Origin: Micromonospora coxensis
GTDB lineage: Bacteria > Actinomycetota > Actinomycetes > Mycobacteriales > Micromonosporaceae
Direction: 5' to 3'
Assembly: GCF_900090295.1 (NCBI RefSeq)
Contig: NZ_LT607753.1
Location: 1,922,001-1,986,000 of the forward strand
DNA: 64,000 nucleotides
Below the pieces are notes generated by a model. The model saw only the letters and a list, made by a program, of their open reading frames with translations, made no database searches and had not been told where the DNA came from. Shown one piece after another: positions 46,103 to 54,719 of the stretch; the stretch's first letter is position 1; every line of letters begins with the position of its first letter. A program made the translations under genes and the position numbers.

Positions 46103-47359
46103 GTGAGCGAGCCGGGAGGTACCGAGCTGTCGGCCACCCTGCGCCGGATCGAACGGGCGGCGGGGGCGTTGGCCACCGCCAGCGTCTCCCGGATGGACGA
46201 GAGCCTGCCCTGGTTCCGCGAGCTGCCGGCCGACCAGCGCTCCTGGGTCATGCTGGTGGCGCAGGCCGGCGTCCGGTCCCTGGTGCAGTGGCTGCGCGGC
46301 GGCGGGGGCACGACGGACAGCACCCAGGAGGTCTCCGACGAGGTCTTCGCCACCGCCCCGCAGGCCCTGGCGCGCTCGATCACCCTCCAGCAGACCGTGG
46401 CGCTGATCAAGGTGACCATCGACGTGGTCGAGGAGCAGGTGTCGCACCTGGCCGTCAAGGGTGAGGAGCAGCAGCTCCGCGAGGCCGTGCTGCGCTTCTC
46501 CCGGGAGATCGCCTTCGCCGCCGCCCGGGTGTACGCCCGCGCCGCCGAGTCGCGCGGCTCCTGGGACGCCCGGTTGCAGGCGCTGCTGGTGGACGCGCTG
46601 CTGCGGGGCGACTCCCCCGACGTGCTGGCCAGCCGGGCGGCGGCGCTGGGCTGGGCGGACGCCCCGCCGGTCTCGGTGGCGGTGGGCCGCTCCCCCGGCG
46701 GCGAGGTGGCCGCCGTGCTGCACACCGTCTACCGGCAGGCCCGGCGGATCGGGGTGGAGGTGATCGGCGGCGTGCACGGCGACCGGCTGGTGATCGTCCT
46801 GGGCGGCGCCGCCGACCCGGTCGCCGCCACCGAGAAGCTGCTCCCCGCGTTCGGGGACGGACCGGTGGTGGTCGGGCCGGGCGTGCCGAGCCTGGACGAG
46901 GCGACGGAGTCGGCGCGCGCCGCGCTCGCCGGGTTCCGCGCGGCGCCGGCCTGGCCGACCGCGCCGCGCCCGGTCGCCGCGGCGGACCTGCTGCCCGAAC
47001 GGGCCCTGGCCGGCGACGCGGAGGCCCGCCGCCGGCTGCGCCACGACGTCTACGCGGCGCTGGTGCGCGCGGGCGGTGAGCTGCTGGAGACGCTGGACGC
47101 GTTCTTCGCCGCCGGCGGGACGCTGGAGAGCGCGGCCCGGTCCCTGTTCGTGCATCCGAACACGGTCCGCTACCGGCTGCGCCGGATCGCCGAGGTGACC
47201 GGCTTCTCGCCGCTGGCCGCGCGGGACGCGTTCGCCCTGCAGGTGGCGCTGACGGTGGGGCGGCTGGACCCGGTCGTCCCGGCGGTCACCAGCGTCCCGA
47301 CCCAGACAATGACCCCAGCCGTGAGGAAAACGTCACACACGGGTGATGATCGCCGTTGA
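46103..47359 (+). CDS. fasR: FasR-type regulator of fatty acid synthesis (PucR-like HTH)
   Basis: 418 residues. A long N-terminal effector region and a C-terminal PucR-type helix-turn-helix (ESAARSLFVHPNTVRYRLRR). In Streptomyces coelicolor FasR is a protein of this class placed directly before fabD and activates the fabD-fabH-acpP-fabF operon; the same order here makes orthology likely. GTG 46103 was chosen because -10-like CAGGCT precedes it by 6 bases; the frame is open further upstream. It ends 87 bases before fabD. Confidence 0.8.
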   Translation: MSEPGGTELSATLRRIERAAGALATASVSRMDESLPWFRELPADQRSWVMLVAQAGVRSLVQWLRGGGGTTDSTQEVSDEVFATAPQALARSITLQQTVALIKVTIDVVEEQVSHLAVKGEEQQLREAVLRFSREIAFAAARVYARAAESRGSWDARLQALLVDALLRGDSPDVLASRAAALGWADAPPVSVAVGRSPGGEVAAVLHTVYRQARRIGVEVIGGVHGDRLVIVLGGAADPVAATEKLLPAFGDGPVVVGPGVPSLDEATESARAALAGFRAAPAWPTAPRPVAAADLLPERALAGDAEARRRLRHDVYAALVRAGGELLETLDAFFAAGGTLESAARSLFVHPNTVRYRLRRIAEVTGFSPLAARDAFALQVALTVGRLDPVVPAVTSVPTQTMTPAVRKTSHTGDDRR

Positions 47360-47375
47360 TCTTTGTAGGATCCCT

Positions 47376-47398
47376 CCAAAGGTCCTAGTGCGGTTTGG
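47376..47398 (+). promoter_or_regulatory. Candidate FasR site upstream of fabD
   Basis: CCAAA (47376-47380) and TTTGG (47394-47398) form an inverted repeat with 13 bases between, in the 87-base gap before fabD. Position suits an activator; the match to any known FasR box could not be checked. Confidence 0.35.
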
Positions 47399-47446
47399 TT
47401 GGTGCCGACACAGCGCTACCCACGCGTATCCAGGAGAGTCATAGAC

Positions 47447-48616
47447 GTGCTCGCCGTACTCTCTCCCGGCCAGGGTTCCCAGAAACCCGGCTTCCTGACC
47501 CCCTGGCTCGATCTGTCCGGCGCCGAGGCACGGCTGCGCTGGTGGTCCGCGCTCGCCGGGGTCGACCTGCTGCACCTCGGCACGAAGGCCGACGCCGACG
47601 AGATCAAGGACACCGCCCGGACGCAGCCGCTGCTGGTGGCCGCCGCCCTGCTGGCCGCCGAGCACCTGCCGATGTACGACGTCTCGCTCACCGCCGGGCA
47701 CAGCGTCGGCGAGCTGAGCGCCGCCGCCCTGGCCGGGGTCCTCCCGGCCGAGGCCGCGATCACCCTCGCCGGGGTACGCGGACGCGAGATGGCCGCCGCC
47801 TGCGCGCTGGAGCCGACCGGGATGGCCGCCGTACTCGGCGGCGACACCGACGAGGTCCTCGCCGCGCTCGCCGCGCACGGGCTGCACCCGGCCAACCGCA
47901 ACGGCGCCGGCCAGATCGTCGCCGCCGGCAGCCTGGACGCGCTGGACAAGCTCGCCGCCGAGCCGCCCGCGAAGAGCCGGGTGATCCGGCTCAAGGTGGC
48001 CGGCGCGTTCCACACCCCGTACATGGCGCCGGCCGAGGCCGCGCTCGCCGCGGTGGCCGCCGGGATCACCACCGCCGACCCGCGCCGGATCCTGCTGTCG
48101 AACCTCGACGGCGCGGCCGTCAACCACGGCCGGGAGATGGTGCAGCGGCTGGTCCGCCAGGTCACCGCCCCGGTCCGCTGGGACCTGTGCATGCGCACCC
48201 TGGCCGACCTCGGCGTCACCGGCGTGATCGAACTGCCCCCGGCCGGCACCCTGGCCGGCCTGGTCAAGCGGGAGCTCAAGGACAGCGGCGTCCCCGAGAT
48301 CGTCTCCCTGAACACCCCCGACGACCTGCCCGCGGCCCGCGACCTGATCGCCCGGCACAGTGGCCTGCGCGGCCACGAGCCGGTGGTCCAGTTCCGGGTG
48401 GTCGTCTCGCCCGTCGCGGGCACCTTCGAACCGGACGCGGAGCTCGCCGAGGGCGCCGACCTCCGCACCGGCCAGGTGATCGGCCACATCGCCACCCGAC
48501 AGGGGCCGGTCGAGGTCACCGCGCACGACAGCGGGCTGCTCACCGAGTGGCTCGCCCACCACGACGACCCGGTCGCCCCGGGTCAGCCCCTCGCCCGCAT
48601 CGGAGGCCACGCATGA
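47447..48616 (+). CDS. fabD: Malonyl-CoA:ACP transacylase with extra C-terminal biotinyl/lipoyl-like domain
   Basis: 389 residues; ordinary FabD has about 310. It moves malonyl groups from CoA to ACP. Nucleophile S86 in GHSVGEL, H189 in GAFHTPYM and the N-terminal LSPGQGSQ are present. Residues 314-387 (VVVSPVAGTFEPDAEL to VAPGQPLARIG) have the pattern of a biotinyl/lipoyl barrel-sandwich domain, but the site of the modified lysine reads ATRQGP. GTG 47447 has AGGAGA 9 bases upstream. The stop overlaps the 24-codon ORF's ATG. Confidence 0.92.
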   Translation: MLAVLSPGQGSQKPGFLTPWLDLSGAEARLRWWSALAGVDLLHLGTKADADEIKDTARTQPLLVAAALLAAEHLPMYDVSLTAGHSVGELSAAALAGVLPAEAAITLAGVRGREMAAACALEPTGMAAVLGGDTDEVLAALAAHGLHPANRNGAGQIVAAGSLDALDKLAAEPPAKSRVIRLKVAGAFHTPYMAPAEAALAAVAAGITTADPRRILLSNLDGAAVNHGREMVQRLVRQVTAPVRWDLCMRTLADLGVTGVIELPPAGTLAGLVKRELKDSGVPEIVSLNTPDDLPAARDLIARHSGLRGHEPVVQFRVVVSPVAGTFEPDAELAEGADLRTGQVIGHIATRQGPVEVTAHDSGLLTEWLAHHDDPVAPGQPLARIGGHA

Positions 48617-48687
48617 GCGAGCCCAACAACAGGCACCGCGCCGGCACGGACCGGGCCGAGGCCGGCCGCACGGAGGCGACGGCATGA
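48613..48687 (+). CDS. 24-codon ORF coupled to fabD and fabH
   Basis: Its ATG overlaps the fabD stop (ATGA at 48613) and its TGA overlaps the fabH start (ATGA at 48684). CGGAGG and GGAGG sites lie 7 bases before both starts. It encodes MSEPNNRHRAGTDRAEAGRT plus four residues; hydrophilic, no family known. It may simply couple translation or give a small peptide. Confidence 0.5.
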   Translation: MSEPNNRHRAGTDRAEAGRTEATA

Positions 48688-49640
48688 GCAGGCCCGTCAC
48701 CGGCAGCCGGATCCTCGCGCTCGGCCACTACCAGCCCTCGCGGGTGGTGACCAACGACGACCTCGCCCAGCTCGTCGACACCAACGACGAGTGGATCCGG
48801 GACCGGGTCGGCATCGTCTCCCGGCGGATCGCCGACGGCGAGTCGGTGGCCGACATGGCGACCGCCGCCGCCGGCAAGGCCCTGGCCAACTCCGGCCTCA
48901 CCGCCGCCGACATCGACCTGGTCGTCGTCGCCACCTGCACCTCCATCGACCGCAGCCCGAACGTGGCCTGCCGGGTCGCCGCCAAGCTGGGCATCACCGC
49001 CCCCGGGGCGTACGACATCAACACGGCCTGCTCGGGCTTCGCGTACGCGCTCGGCACGGTGGACCACGCGATCCGGGCCGGAGCGGCGCGCAACGCGATC
49101 GTCATCGGCGCGGAGAAGCTCTCCGACTTCACCGACTGGACCGACCGCTCGACCTGCATCATCTTCGGCGACGGCGCCGGCGCGGCGGTGGTCACCGCCA
49201 CCGGCGACGGCGAGCCCGCCGGGGTCGGCCCGGTGGTCTGGGGATCGGTGCCGGAGAAGAGCGACGCGGTACGGATCGAGGGCTGGCGCCCGTACATCGC
49301 GCAGGAGGGGCAGGCGGTCTTCCGCTGGGCCACCACCGCGCTGGCGCCGCTGGCCCTGCAGGCCTGCGAGCGCGCCGGGGTCGCCCCGTCGGAGCTGGCC
49401 GCGTTCGTGCCGCACCAGGCCAACGGCCGGATCATCGACGGCATCGCCAAGCGGCTCGGCATCCCGCAGGCCATCATCGCCAAGGACATCGTCGAGTCCG
49501 GCAACACCTCGGCGGCGAGCGTGCCGCTGGCCCTGTCCAAGCTGGTCGAGCGGCGGGAGGTGCCCTCGGGCGCCCCGGTGCTGCTCTTCGGCTTCGGCGG
49601 TGGCCTGACCTACGCCGGTCAGGTCGTCCGCTGCCCCTGA
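48684..49640 (+). CDS. fabH: 3-oxoacyl-ACP synthase III (KAS III)
   Basis: 318 residues. Catalytic C116 (DINTACSGFAYAL), H244 (VPHQANGRI) and N274 (ESGNTSAAS). It starts fatty acid synthesis by condensing acyl-CoA primers with malonyl-ACP; in branched-chain-fatty-acid actinobacteria it accepts isobutyryl-type primers. Translation is coupled to the preceding small ORF. Confidence 0.96.
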   Translation: MSRPVTGSRILALGHYQPSRVVTNDDLAQLVDTNDEWIRDRVGIVSRRIADGESVADMATAAAGKALANSGLTAADIDLVVVATCTSIDRSPNVACRVAAKLGITAPGAYDINTACSGFAYALGTVDHAIRAGAARNAIVIGAEKLSDFTDWTDRSTCIIFGDGAGAAVVTATGDGEPAGVGPVVWGSVPEKSDAVRIEGWRPYIAQEGQAVFRWATTALAPLALQACERAGVAPSELAAFVPHQANGRIIDGIAKRLGIPQAIIAKDIVESGNTSAASVPLALSKLVERREVPSGAPVLLFGFGGGLTYAGQVVRCP

Positions 49641-49716
49641 GACCCGGCCGGTCCCACCGTGCCGCGCCGCCGTACGGCGGAGAACTACCCCCCTATGGAG
49701 AGGAAACCCAACCGCA

Positions 49717-49956
49717 ATGACCCGTGACGAGATCACCACCGGCCTCGCCGAGATCCTCGAAGAGGTTGCCGGGGTGAACCCGGACGACGTGGCCGAGGGG
49801 AAGTCCTTCACCGACGACCTCGACGTCGACTCGCTCTCCATGGTGGAGGTCGTGGTGGCGGCCGAGGAGAAGTTCGGCGTCAAGATCCCGGACAACGAGG
49901 TGCAGAACCTCAAGACCGTCGGCGACGCCGTCAGCTACATCGAGGCGCAGTCCTGA
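49717..49956 (+). CDS. acpP: Acyl carrier protein
   Basis: 79 residues. Phosphopantetheine attachment at S39 in DLDVDSLSMVE. The strong site GGAGAGGAAA and own gap of 76 bases fit higher expression. Carries the growing chain between FabH and FabF. Confidence 0.96.
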   Translation: MTRDEITTGLAEILEEVAGVNPDDVAEGKSFTDDLDVDSLSMVEVVVAAEEKFGVKIPDNEVQNLKTVGDAVSYIEAQS

Positions 49957-49957
49957 T

Positions 49958-51184
49958 ATGAGTCGTCCCGACGTCGTCGTCACCGGGCTCGGCGCGACCA
50001 CCCCGCTGGGCGGGGACGTCGCGTCGACCTGGGACGCCATGCTCGCCGGCCGCTCCGGGGTGGGTCCGCTCACCCAGGAGTGGGCCGCGCAGCTCCCCGT
50101 CCAGATCGCCGCCCAGCTCGCGGTCGATCCCGCCGAGGTGCTGGAGCGGGTCAAGCTTCGCCGGCTGGACCGCTCCGAGGCGATCGCCCTGATCGCCGCC
50201 CACCAGGCCTGGGCCGACGCCGGCCTCGCCGACTCCGGGCTGGACCCGGAGCGGCTCGCCGTCAGCGTCGGCTCCGGCATCGGCGGCGCCACCACCCTGC
50301 TCGCCCAGGACGACATCCTGGAGAAGTCCGGCCCGCGGCGGGTCTCCCCGCACACGGTGCCGATGCTGATGCCCAACGGCCCGGCCGCCTGGGTCGGGCT
50401 GGAGCTGGGCGCCAAGGCCGGCGTGCACTCGGTGGCCAGCGCCTGCGCCACCGGCGCCGAGGCCATCGCGCTCGGCCTGGACATCATCCGCGCCGGCCGG
50501 GCCGACGTGGTGGTGGCCGGCGGCACCGAGGCGGTCATCCACCCGCTGCCGATCGCCGGGTTCGCCTCGATGCGGGCCATGTCGACCCGCAACGACGAGC
50601 CCGAGCGGGCCTCCCGTCCGTGGGACAAGGGCCGCGACGGCTTCGTCCTCGGTGAGGGCGCCGGCATCGTGGTGCTGGAACGCGCCGACCACGCCGCCGC
50701 CCGCGGCGCCCGGGTGTACGCGCGCCTCGCCGGTGCCGGCATCACCTCCGACGCGTACGACATGGTGCAGCCGCACGCCGAGGGCGAGGGGGCCATCAGG
50801 GCAATCCGGAAGGCGATTGCGGACGCCGACGTCGCCAAAATGGACATCATGCACGTCAACGCGCACGCGACGTCGACGCCGGTGGGCGACATGTTGGAGA
50901 TCGGGGCGCTGCACCAGGCACTCGGGGACCACCCGGTGCTGGCGGCGACCAAGTCGATGACCGGTCACCTGCTCGGCGCGGCCGGGGCGTTGGAGTCGAT
51001 CGCCACCATCCTGGCGATCCGCGACGGTGTCGTACCTCCGACCATCAACCTGGACGACCCCGACGACGGCCTGACCATGGACGTGGCCGCACACGAGGCG
51101 CGCCACATGGAGATCCCCGCCGCGCTGAACAACGCGTTCGGCTTCGGCGGCCACAACGTGGCTCTCGTCTTCACGCGCGCCTGA
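49958..51184 (+). CDS. fabF: 3-oxoacyl-ACP synthase II (KAS II)
   Basis: 408 residues. Catalytic C163 (ASACATGAEA), H303 (NAHATSTPVGD) and H399 (FGFGGHN), with K332 nearby. Extends acyl-ACP by two carbons from malonyl-ACP. Its ATG is one base after the acpP stop. Confidence 0.96.
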   Translation: MSRPDVVVTGLGATTPLGGDVASTWDAMLAGRSGVGPLTQEWAAQLPVQIAAQLAVDPAEVLERVKLRRLDRSEAIALIAAHQAWADAGLADSGLDPERLAVSVGSGIGGATTLLAQDDILEKSGPRRVSPHTVPMLMPNGPAAWVGLELGAKAGVHSVASACATGAEAIALGLDIIRAGRADVVVAGGTEAVIHPLPIAGFASMRAMSTRNDEPERASRPWDKGRDGFVLGEGAGIVVLERADHAAARGARVYARLAGAGITSDAYDMVQPHAEGEGAIRAIRKAIADADVAKMDIMHVNAHATSTPVGDMLEIGALHQALGDHPVLAATKSMTGHLLGAAGALESIATILAIRDGVVPPTINLDDPDDGLTMDVAAHEARHMEIPAALNNAFGFGGHNVALVFTRA

Positions 51185-51206
51185 GACCACACCCTTGGAG
51201 GCTCAA

Positions 51207-52628
51207 GTGACCACCACCGCAATCAGCGCGGACACCTCGACAGCCGACCACCGCGATCCCGAGGTGCGGCTGCGGGCGTTGTTCGACGCGGGTTCGTTGC
51301 GTCTGTGTGTGTCGCGGGACGAGTCGGGGGTGGTGTGGGCGCGGGGTGAGGTGGAGGGCTCACCGGTGGTGGCGTACGCCACGGATGCCACCCGGATGGG
51401 TGGTGCGATGGGCACCGAGGGGTGTCGGCGGGTGGTGGACGCGATCGACACGGCGGTGCGTGAGCGGGTGCCGGTGGTGGGGTTGTGGCATTCGGGTGGG
51501 GCACGGCTGGCCGAGGGTGTGGTCGCGTTGGACGCCGTCGGTCAGGTGTTCGCGGCGATGGTGCGGGCCTCGGGGCGGGTGCCGCAGATCTCGGTGGTGT
51601 TGGGTCCGGCCGCGGGTGGGGCGGCGTACGGTCCGGCGTTGACCGACATCGTGGTGATGAGTGGGGCGGGTCGGATCTTCGTGACCGGTCCGGAGGTGGT
51701 GCGCTCGGTCACCGGTGAGCAGGTCGACATGGAGCGCCTCGGTGGGCCGGAGCCGCACGGCCGCCGCTCGGGGGTGGTGCACGTGACGTGCGCCGACGAC
51801 GAGACGGCGCTGGAGCGGGCGCGGACGTTGGCGGCGTTGTTGGGTCGTCAGGGCCGGCTGTCGCCGGATGACGTGCCGGTCGGGGACGAGTCGCACGATC
51901 TGGCGGCGAAGATGCCGACCGAGGCGAACCGGGCCTACGACGTCAAGCCGGTCGTCGCCGCGCTGCTCGACGGTCCGGGTGTGGAGTTGCACGCCAAGTG
52001 GGCGCCGAACGTGGTGACCACGCTGGGGCGTTTCGCCGGGCGCACGGTCGGGGTGATCGCGAACAACCCGTTGCGGCTGGGGGGTTGTCTGGACGCGTCC
52101 AGCGCGGAGAAGGCGGCCCGGTTCGTGCGCATGTGCGACAGCCTCGGAGTGCCGTTGATCGTGCTGGTCGACGTGCCCGGCTACCTGCCCGGCCTCGGTC
52201 AGGAATGGGACGGCGTGGTACGCCGCGGCGCGAAGCTGCTGCACGCCTTCGCCGAAGCCGTCGTGCCCCGGGTCACCCTGGTCACCCGCAAGGCCTACGG
52301 CGGCGCCTACATCGCCATGAACTCCCGTAGCCTCGGCGCGACCGCGGTGTTCGCCTGGCCGAACGCCGAAGTCGCCGTCATGGGCGCCAGCGCCGCGGTC
52401 AACATCCTGCACCGCAAGACCCTCGCCGCCGCCGCACCCGAAGACCGCGAAACCCTCCGCGCGCAGTTGATCGAGGAGCAGATCCGCACCGCCGGCGGCG
52501 TCAACCGCGCCTTGGAGATCGGCGTCGTCGACGACGTCATCAAACCCGACGAAACCCGACGCCGCATCGCCGAAGCCCTCGCCACCGCCCCCGCCGCCCG
52601 GGGCGCGCACGGCAACATCCCGCTGTAA
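51207..52628 (+). CDS. accD6: Acyl-CoA carboxylase carboxyltransferase (AccD6-like)
   Basis: 473 residues from the GTG preceded by TTGGAGG. Carboxyltransferase features: SGGARLAEGVVAL (acyl-CoA site side), GPAAGGAAYGPAL, then PGYLPGLGQEWDGVVRRGAK and RKAYGGAYIAMNSR in the C-terminal half. In Mycobacterium tuberculosis accD6 has the same place and length at the end of the fas-II operon, so malonyl-CoA supply is the likely role. The biotinylated alpha subunit is not in the window. Codon use switches within the gene: up to about 52130 it favours G- and T-ending codons, after that C-ending ones. Confidence 0.9.
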   Translation: MTTTAISADTSTADHRDPEVRLRALFDAGSLRLCVSRDESGVVWARGEVEGSPVVAYATDATRMGGAMGTEGCRRVVDAIDTAVRERVPVVGLWHSGGARLAEGVVALDAVGQVFAAMVRASGRVPQISVVLGPAAGGAAYGPALTDIVVMSGAGRIFVTGPEVVRSVTGEQVDMERLGGPEPHGRRSGVVHVTCADDETALERARTLAALLGRQGRLSPDDVPVGDESHDLAAKMPTEANRAYDVKPVVAALLDGPGVELHAKWAPNVVTTLGRFAGRTVGVIANNPLRLGGCLDASSAEKAARFVRMCDSLGVPLIVLVDVPGYLPGLGQEWDGVVRRGAKLLHAFAEAVVPRVTLVTRKAYGGAYIAMNSRSLGATAVFAWPNAEVAVMGASAAVNILHRKTLAAAAPEDRETLRAQLIEEQIRTAGGVNRALEIGVVDDVIKPDETRRRIAEALATAPAARGAHGNIPL

Positions 52629-52641
52629 CGGCGGACGTACC

Positions 52642-52676
52642 GGTGGGGGCCGCGCTCGTCGAGCGCGGCCCCCACC
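52642..52676. terminator. Two-way terminator after the fab operon
   Basis: A 16-bp perfect stem (52642-52657 with 52661-52676) around GTC, between the convergent stops at 52628 and 52683. Confidence 0.75.
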
Positions 52677-52682
52677 GTCGTC

Positions 52683-52904
52683 TCAGCCCCGGTTGCGGGG
52701 GTGCTGCCGGGCCGTCCGCTCGTTGCCCCGGCGGTAGTTGCCCGTCCAGCGGGCCATCACCAGTTGCGGATCCGCACCGACCTCGGCGAGGAACTCCGCC
52801 GCCCGGCCGCCCCGCAGCGTGCCGGCCGCCCGGCCGTGGTGCGTGATCACCACCGTGCCGTCCGCCCGTTCCACGTACGCGAAACCTCGCGCGTCCTGTC
52901 CCAT
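52683..52904 (-). CDS. Small basic hypothetical protein
   Basis: 73 residues. YVERADGTVVITHHGRAAGTL then FLAEVGADPQLVMARWTGNY and a basic tail (RRGNERTARQHPRNRG). I do not know a named family. The longer frame to 53114 overlaps the MerR gene and lacks a start signal. Coding bias and convergence with the fab terminator support a gene. Confidence 0.65.
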   Translation of the reverse strand: MGQDARGFAYVERADGTVVITHHGRAAGTLRGGRAAEFLAEVGADPQLVMARWTGNYRRGNERTARQHPRNRG

Positions 52905-52970
52905 GCCGGGCAGGCTGCCATCGCGGGGCCGGCGCCGCATCCGGATTTCCGCCGCCGAGGGCGCGTGGGC

Positions 52971-53001
52971 TTGAATCTCCAGTGGCTGGAGGGGGCAGGC
53001 T
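52971..53001 (+). promoter_or_regulatory. MerR-type promoter with 19-bp spacer and central dyad
   Basis: TTGAAT (52971-52976), a 19-bp spacer and CAGGCT (52996-53001). The spacer holds the perfect dyad CTCCAG-TGG-CTGGAG (52977-52991). This overlong spacer with a dyad is the standard MerR-activated promoter design. The GTG of the MerR gene begins 7 bases after the box, so the mRNA would be leaderless. Confidence 0.75.
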
Positions 53002-53007
53002 GGGGCC

Positions 53008-53928
53008 GTGGACGACCGCGATGCCCTGTTCACCATCGGCCAGCTCGCCCGCCGTACCGGCCTGACCGTACGCACGGTCCGGTTCTGGTCCGACGAGGGG
53101 CTGCTCCCACCCACCGGCCGCTCGTCCGGCGGGCACCGGCTCTACGACGCCGCCGCCGTGGCCCGCCTGGAGTTGGTACGCACCCTGCGGGAGCTGGGCA
53201 TCGGGCTGGAGCAGGCGCGGGCCGTCCTGGACCGTCAGCGCAGCGTCGCGGAGGTCGCCGCCGCGCACGTCCGCGCGTTGGACGCCGAGATCCGGACGCT
53301 ACGGCTGCACCGGGCGGTGCTGCGGTCGATCACACGACGTGGTGGCACGACCGAGGAGTTGAGACTCGTGACCGACCTGGCCCGCCTCACCGCCCGCGAG
53401 CGGCAACAGATCATCGACGACTTCGTGACGGAGGTCTTCGCCGGCCTACCCACCGACGCACCGGGTGCCGGGCTGGCCGCCGCGATGCGCGCGCTCCCCG
53501 CCGAGTTGCCCGACGAGCCCACCGACGCCGAGGTGGACGCCTGGCTGGAGCTGGCCGGGCTGGTGCGGGACCCGGGCTTCCGCCGTCGGGTACGCGAGAT
53601 GGCCGTGGCCGGTGCGGCCGACGACGCGCCGGCACCCGCGCCGCTGCCCGACGTCGAGCCGGCCCGGGAGGCGGTGGCCGCCGGTGTCGCCCCGGACTCC
53701 CCCGCCGCGCGGGAGATCGTCGAACGGATCGTCGGCCCCTCGCTGTCCGAGGTGGACCGCGTCGCCCTGGCCGACCGGCTGGCCACCTTCACCGACCGAC
53801 GGGTGGAGCGGTATTGGCAGCTCGTCGGGGTGCTCCGCCGGCAGCCGCCGTTCCCGCCGACGGTGCCGGCCGTGGAGTGGCTGATCGACGCCCTACGCGG
53901 ACAGCACGGGACGCCGCGCATCGGCTAA
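53008..53928 (+). CDS. MerR family regulator
   Basis: 306 residues. MerR winged helix (FTIGQLARRTGLTVRTVRFW, SSGGHRLYDAAAVARLELV), a coiled dimer helix (about 75-105), and a 190-residue C-terminal effector domain with no cysteine metal site, so a small-molecule or multidrug-type sensor is more likely. The dyad promoter just upstream implies self-control. No obvious target gene is divergent; the small minus-strand gene overlaps this promoter region. Confidence 0.85.
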   Translation: MDDRDALFTIGQLARRTGLTVRTVRFWSDEGLLPPTGRSSGGHRLYDAAAVARLELVRTLRELGIGLEQARAVLDRQRSVAEVAAAHVRALDAEIRTLRLHRAVLRSITRRGGTTEELRLVTDLARLTARERQQIIDDFVTEVFAGLPTDAPGAGLAAAMRALPAELPDEPTDAEVDAWLELAGLVRDPGFRRRVREMAVAGAADDAPAPAPLPDVEPAREAVAAGVAPDSPAAREIVERIVGPSLSEVDRVALADRLATFTDRRVERYWQLVGVLRRQPPFPPTVPAVEWLIDALRGQHGTPRIG

Positions 53929-53979
53929 TCTCCGTCGGCCGTTCGCTCGACGGCGGAAGTTTCGACGGGGACGTGACAC

Positions 53980-54612
53980 ATGAAGCGACAGGTGGCCGTG
54001 CTGGCCGCACTCACCCTGGCCGTGTCGGCCGGCTGCGCCGAGAAGACGGAGCAGCCGGCCGCCGCGCCCGCACCGTCGGCGTCGGCGAGCCCGACCGCCT
54101 CGCCGATCGCGTCCGGCCCACCCTGGCACGACGAGGTCGCCCCGGCCGCCGCCGGCGCCACGGTCGGCCCGAAGGGCAGCACCTGCCCCCTGCCGATCAC
54201 CTTCTCGGTGCCGGCGAAGTGGAAGGTCAAGGCGGTGACGTCCGGCGCGGACTTCAAGATCGGTCCTGCCGTGCCGATCTGCGAGATCGACGCGAAGCCG
54301 GCCGGGCACATCGGATTCCTGCGGGTCTGGCGGATCGAGGGGGCGGCGCCCCGGACGCCGCAGATCACCCTGGACGCGTTCATCGACGACTACGGCAAGG
54401 CGACCGAGCGGCAGTACCGCCGGACCAAGGCCGGACCGCTGGACTCGTTCGAGGCGAGCTGGGCCGGCGAGGACGGGCACAAGCGGGCGATCCTGGTGTC
54501 CAGCCTCTACGGCAAGATCCTCATCACCCTCGGCGGGATGGACGACGAGGAGTTCGAGGCGATGCTCCCGGCGTACCAGCTGGCCAAGTCGAGCGCGAAC
54601 CTGCCGAAGTGA
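53980..54612 (+). CDS. Lipoprotein, paralogue of the next gene
   Basis: 210 residues. Lipoprotein signal ending VSAGC (C19), a proline/serine linker, then PWHDEV and a domain with CPLPITFSVPAKW and CEID; these two cysteines are conserved in the gene at 54767, so a disulfide is likely. Function unknown. It follows the MerR gene by 51 bases. Confidence 0.75.
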   Translation: MKRQVAVLAALTLAVSAGCAEKTEQPAAAPAPSASASPTASPIASGPPWHDEVAPAAAGATVGPKGSTCPLPITFSVPAKWKVKAVTSGADFKIGPAVPICEIDAKPAGHIGFLRVWRIEGAAPRTPQITLDAFIDDYGKATERQYRRTKAGPLDSFEASWAGEDGHKRAILVSSLYGKILITLGGMDDEEFEAMLPAYQLAKSSANLPK

Positions 54613-54719
54613 GCGGTCAGCGGTCGTACCCGGGCGGGACGGACACCGGCCTCCGCCCGGTCACGCGGTCCACGCCGCACGGGGCCGCACGTCGTCCGGC
54701 CGGTCCAGTAGCATCCACC

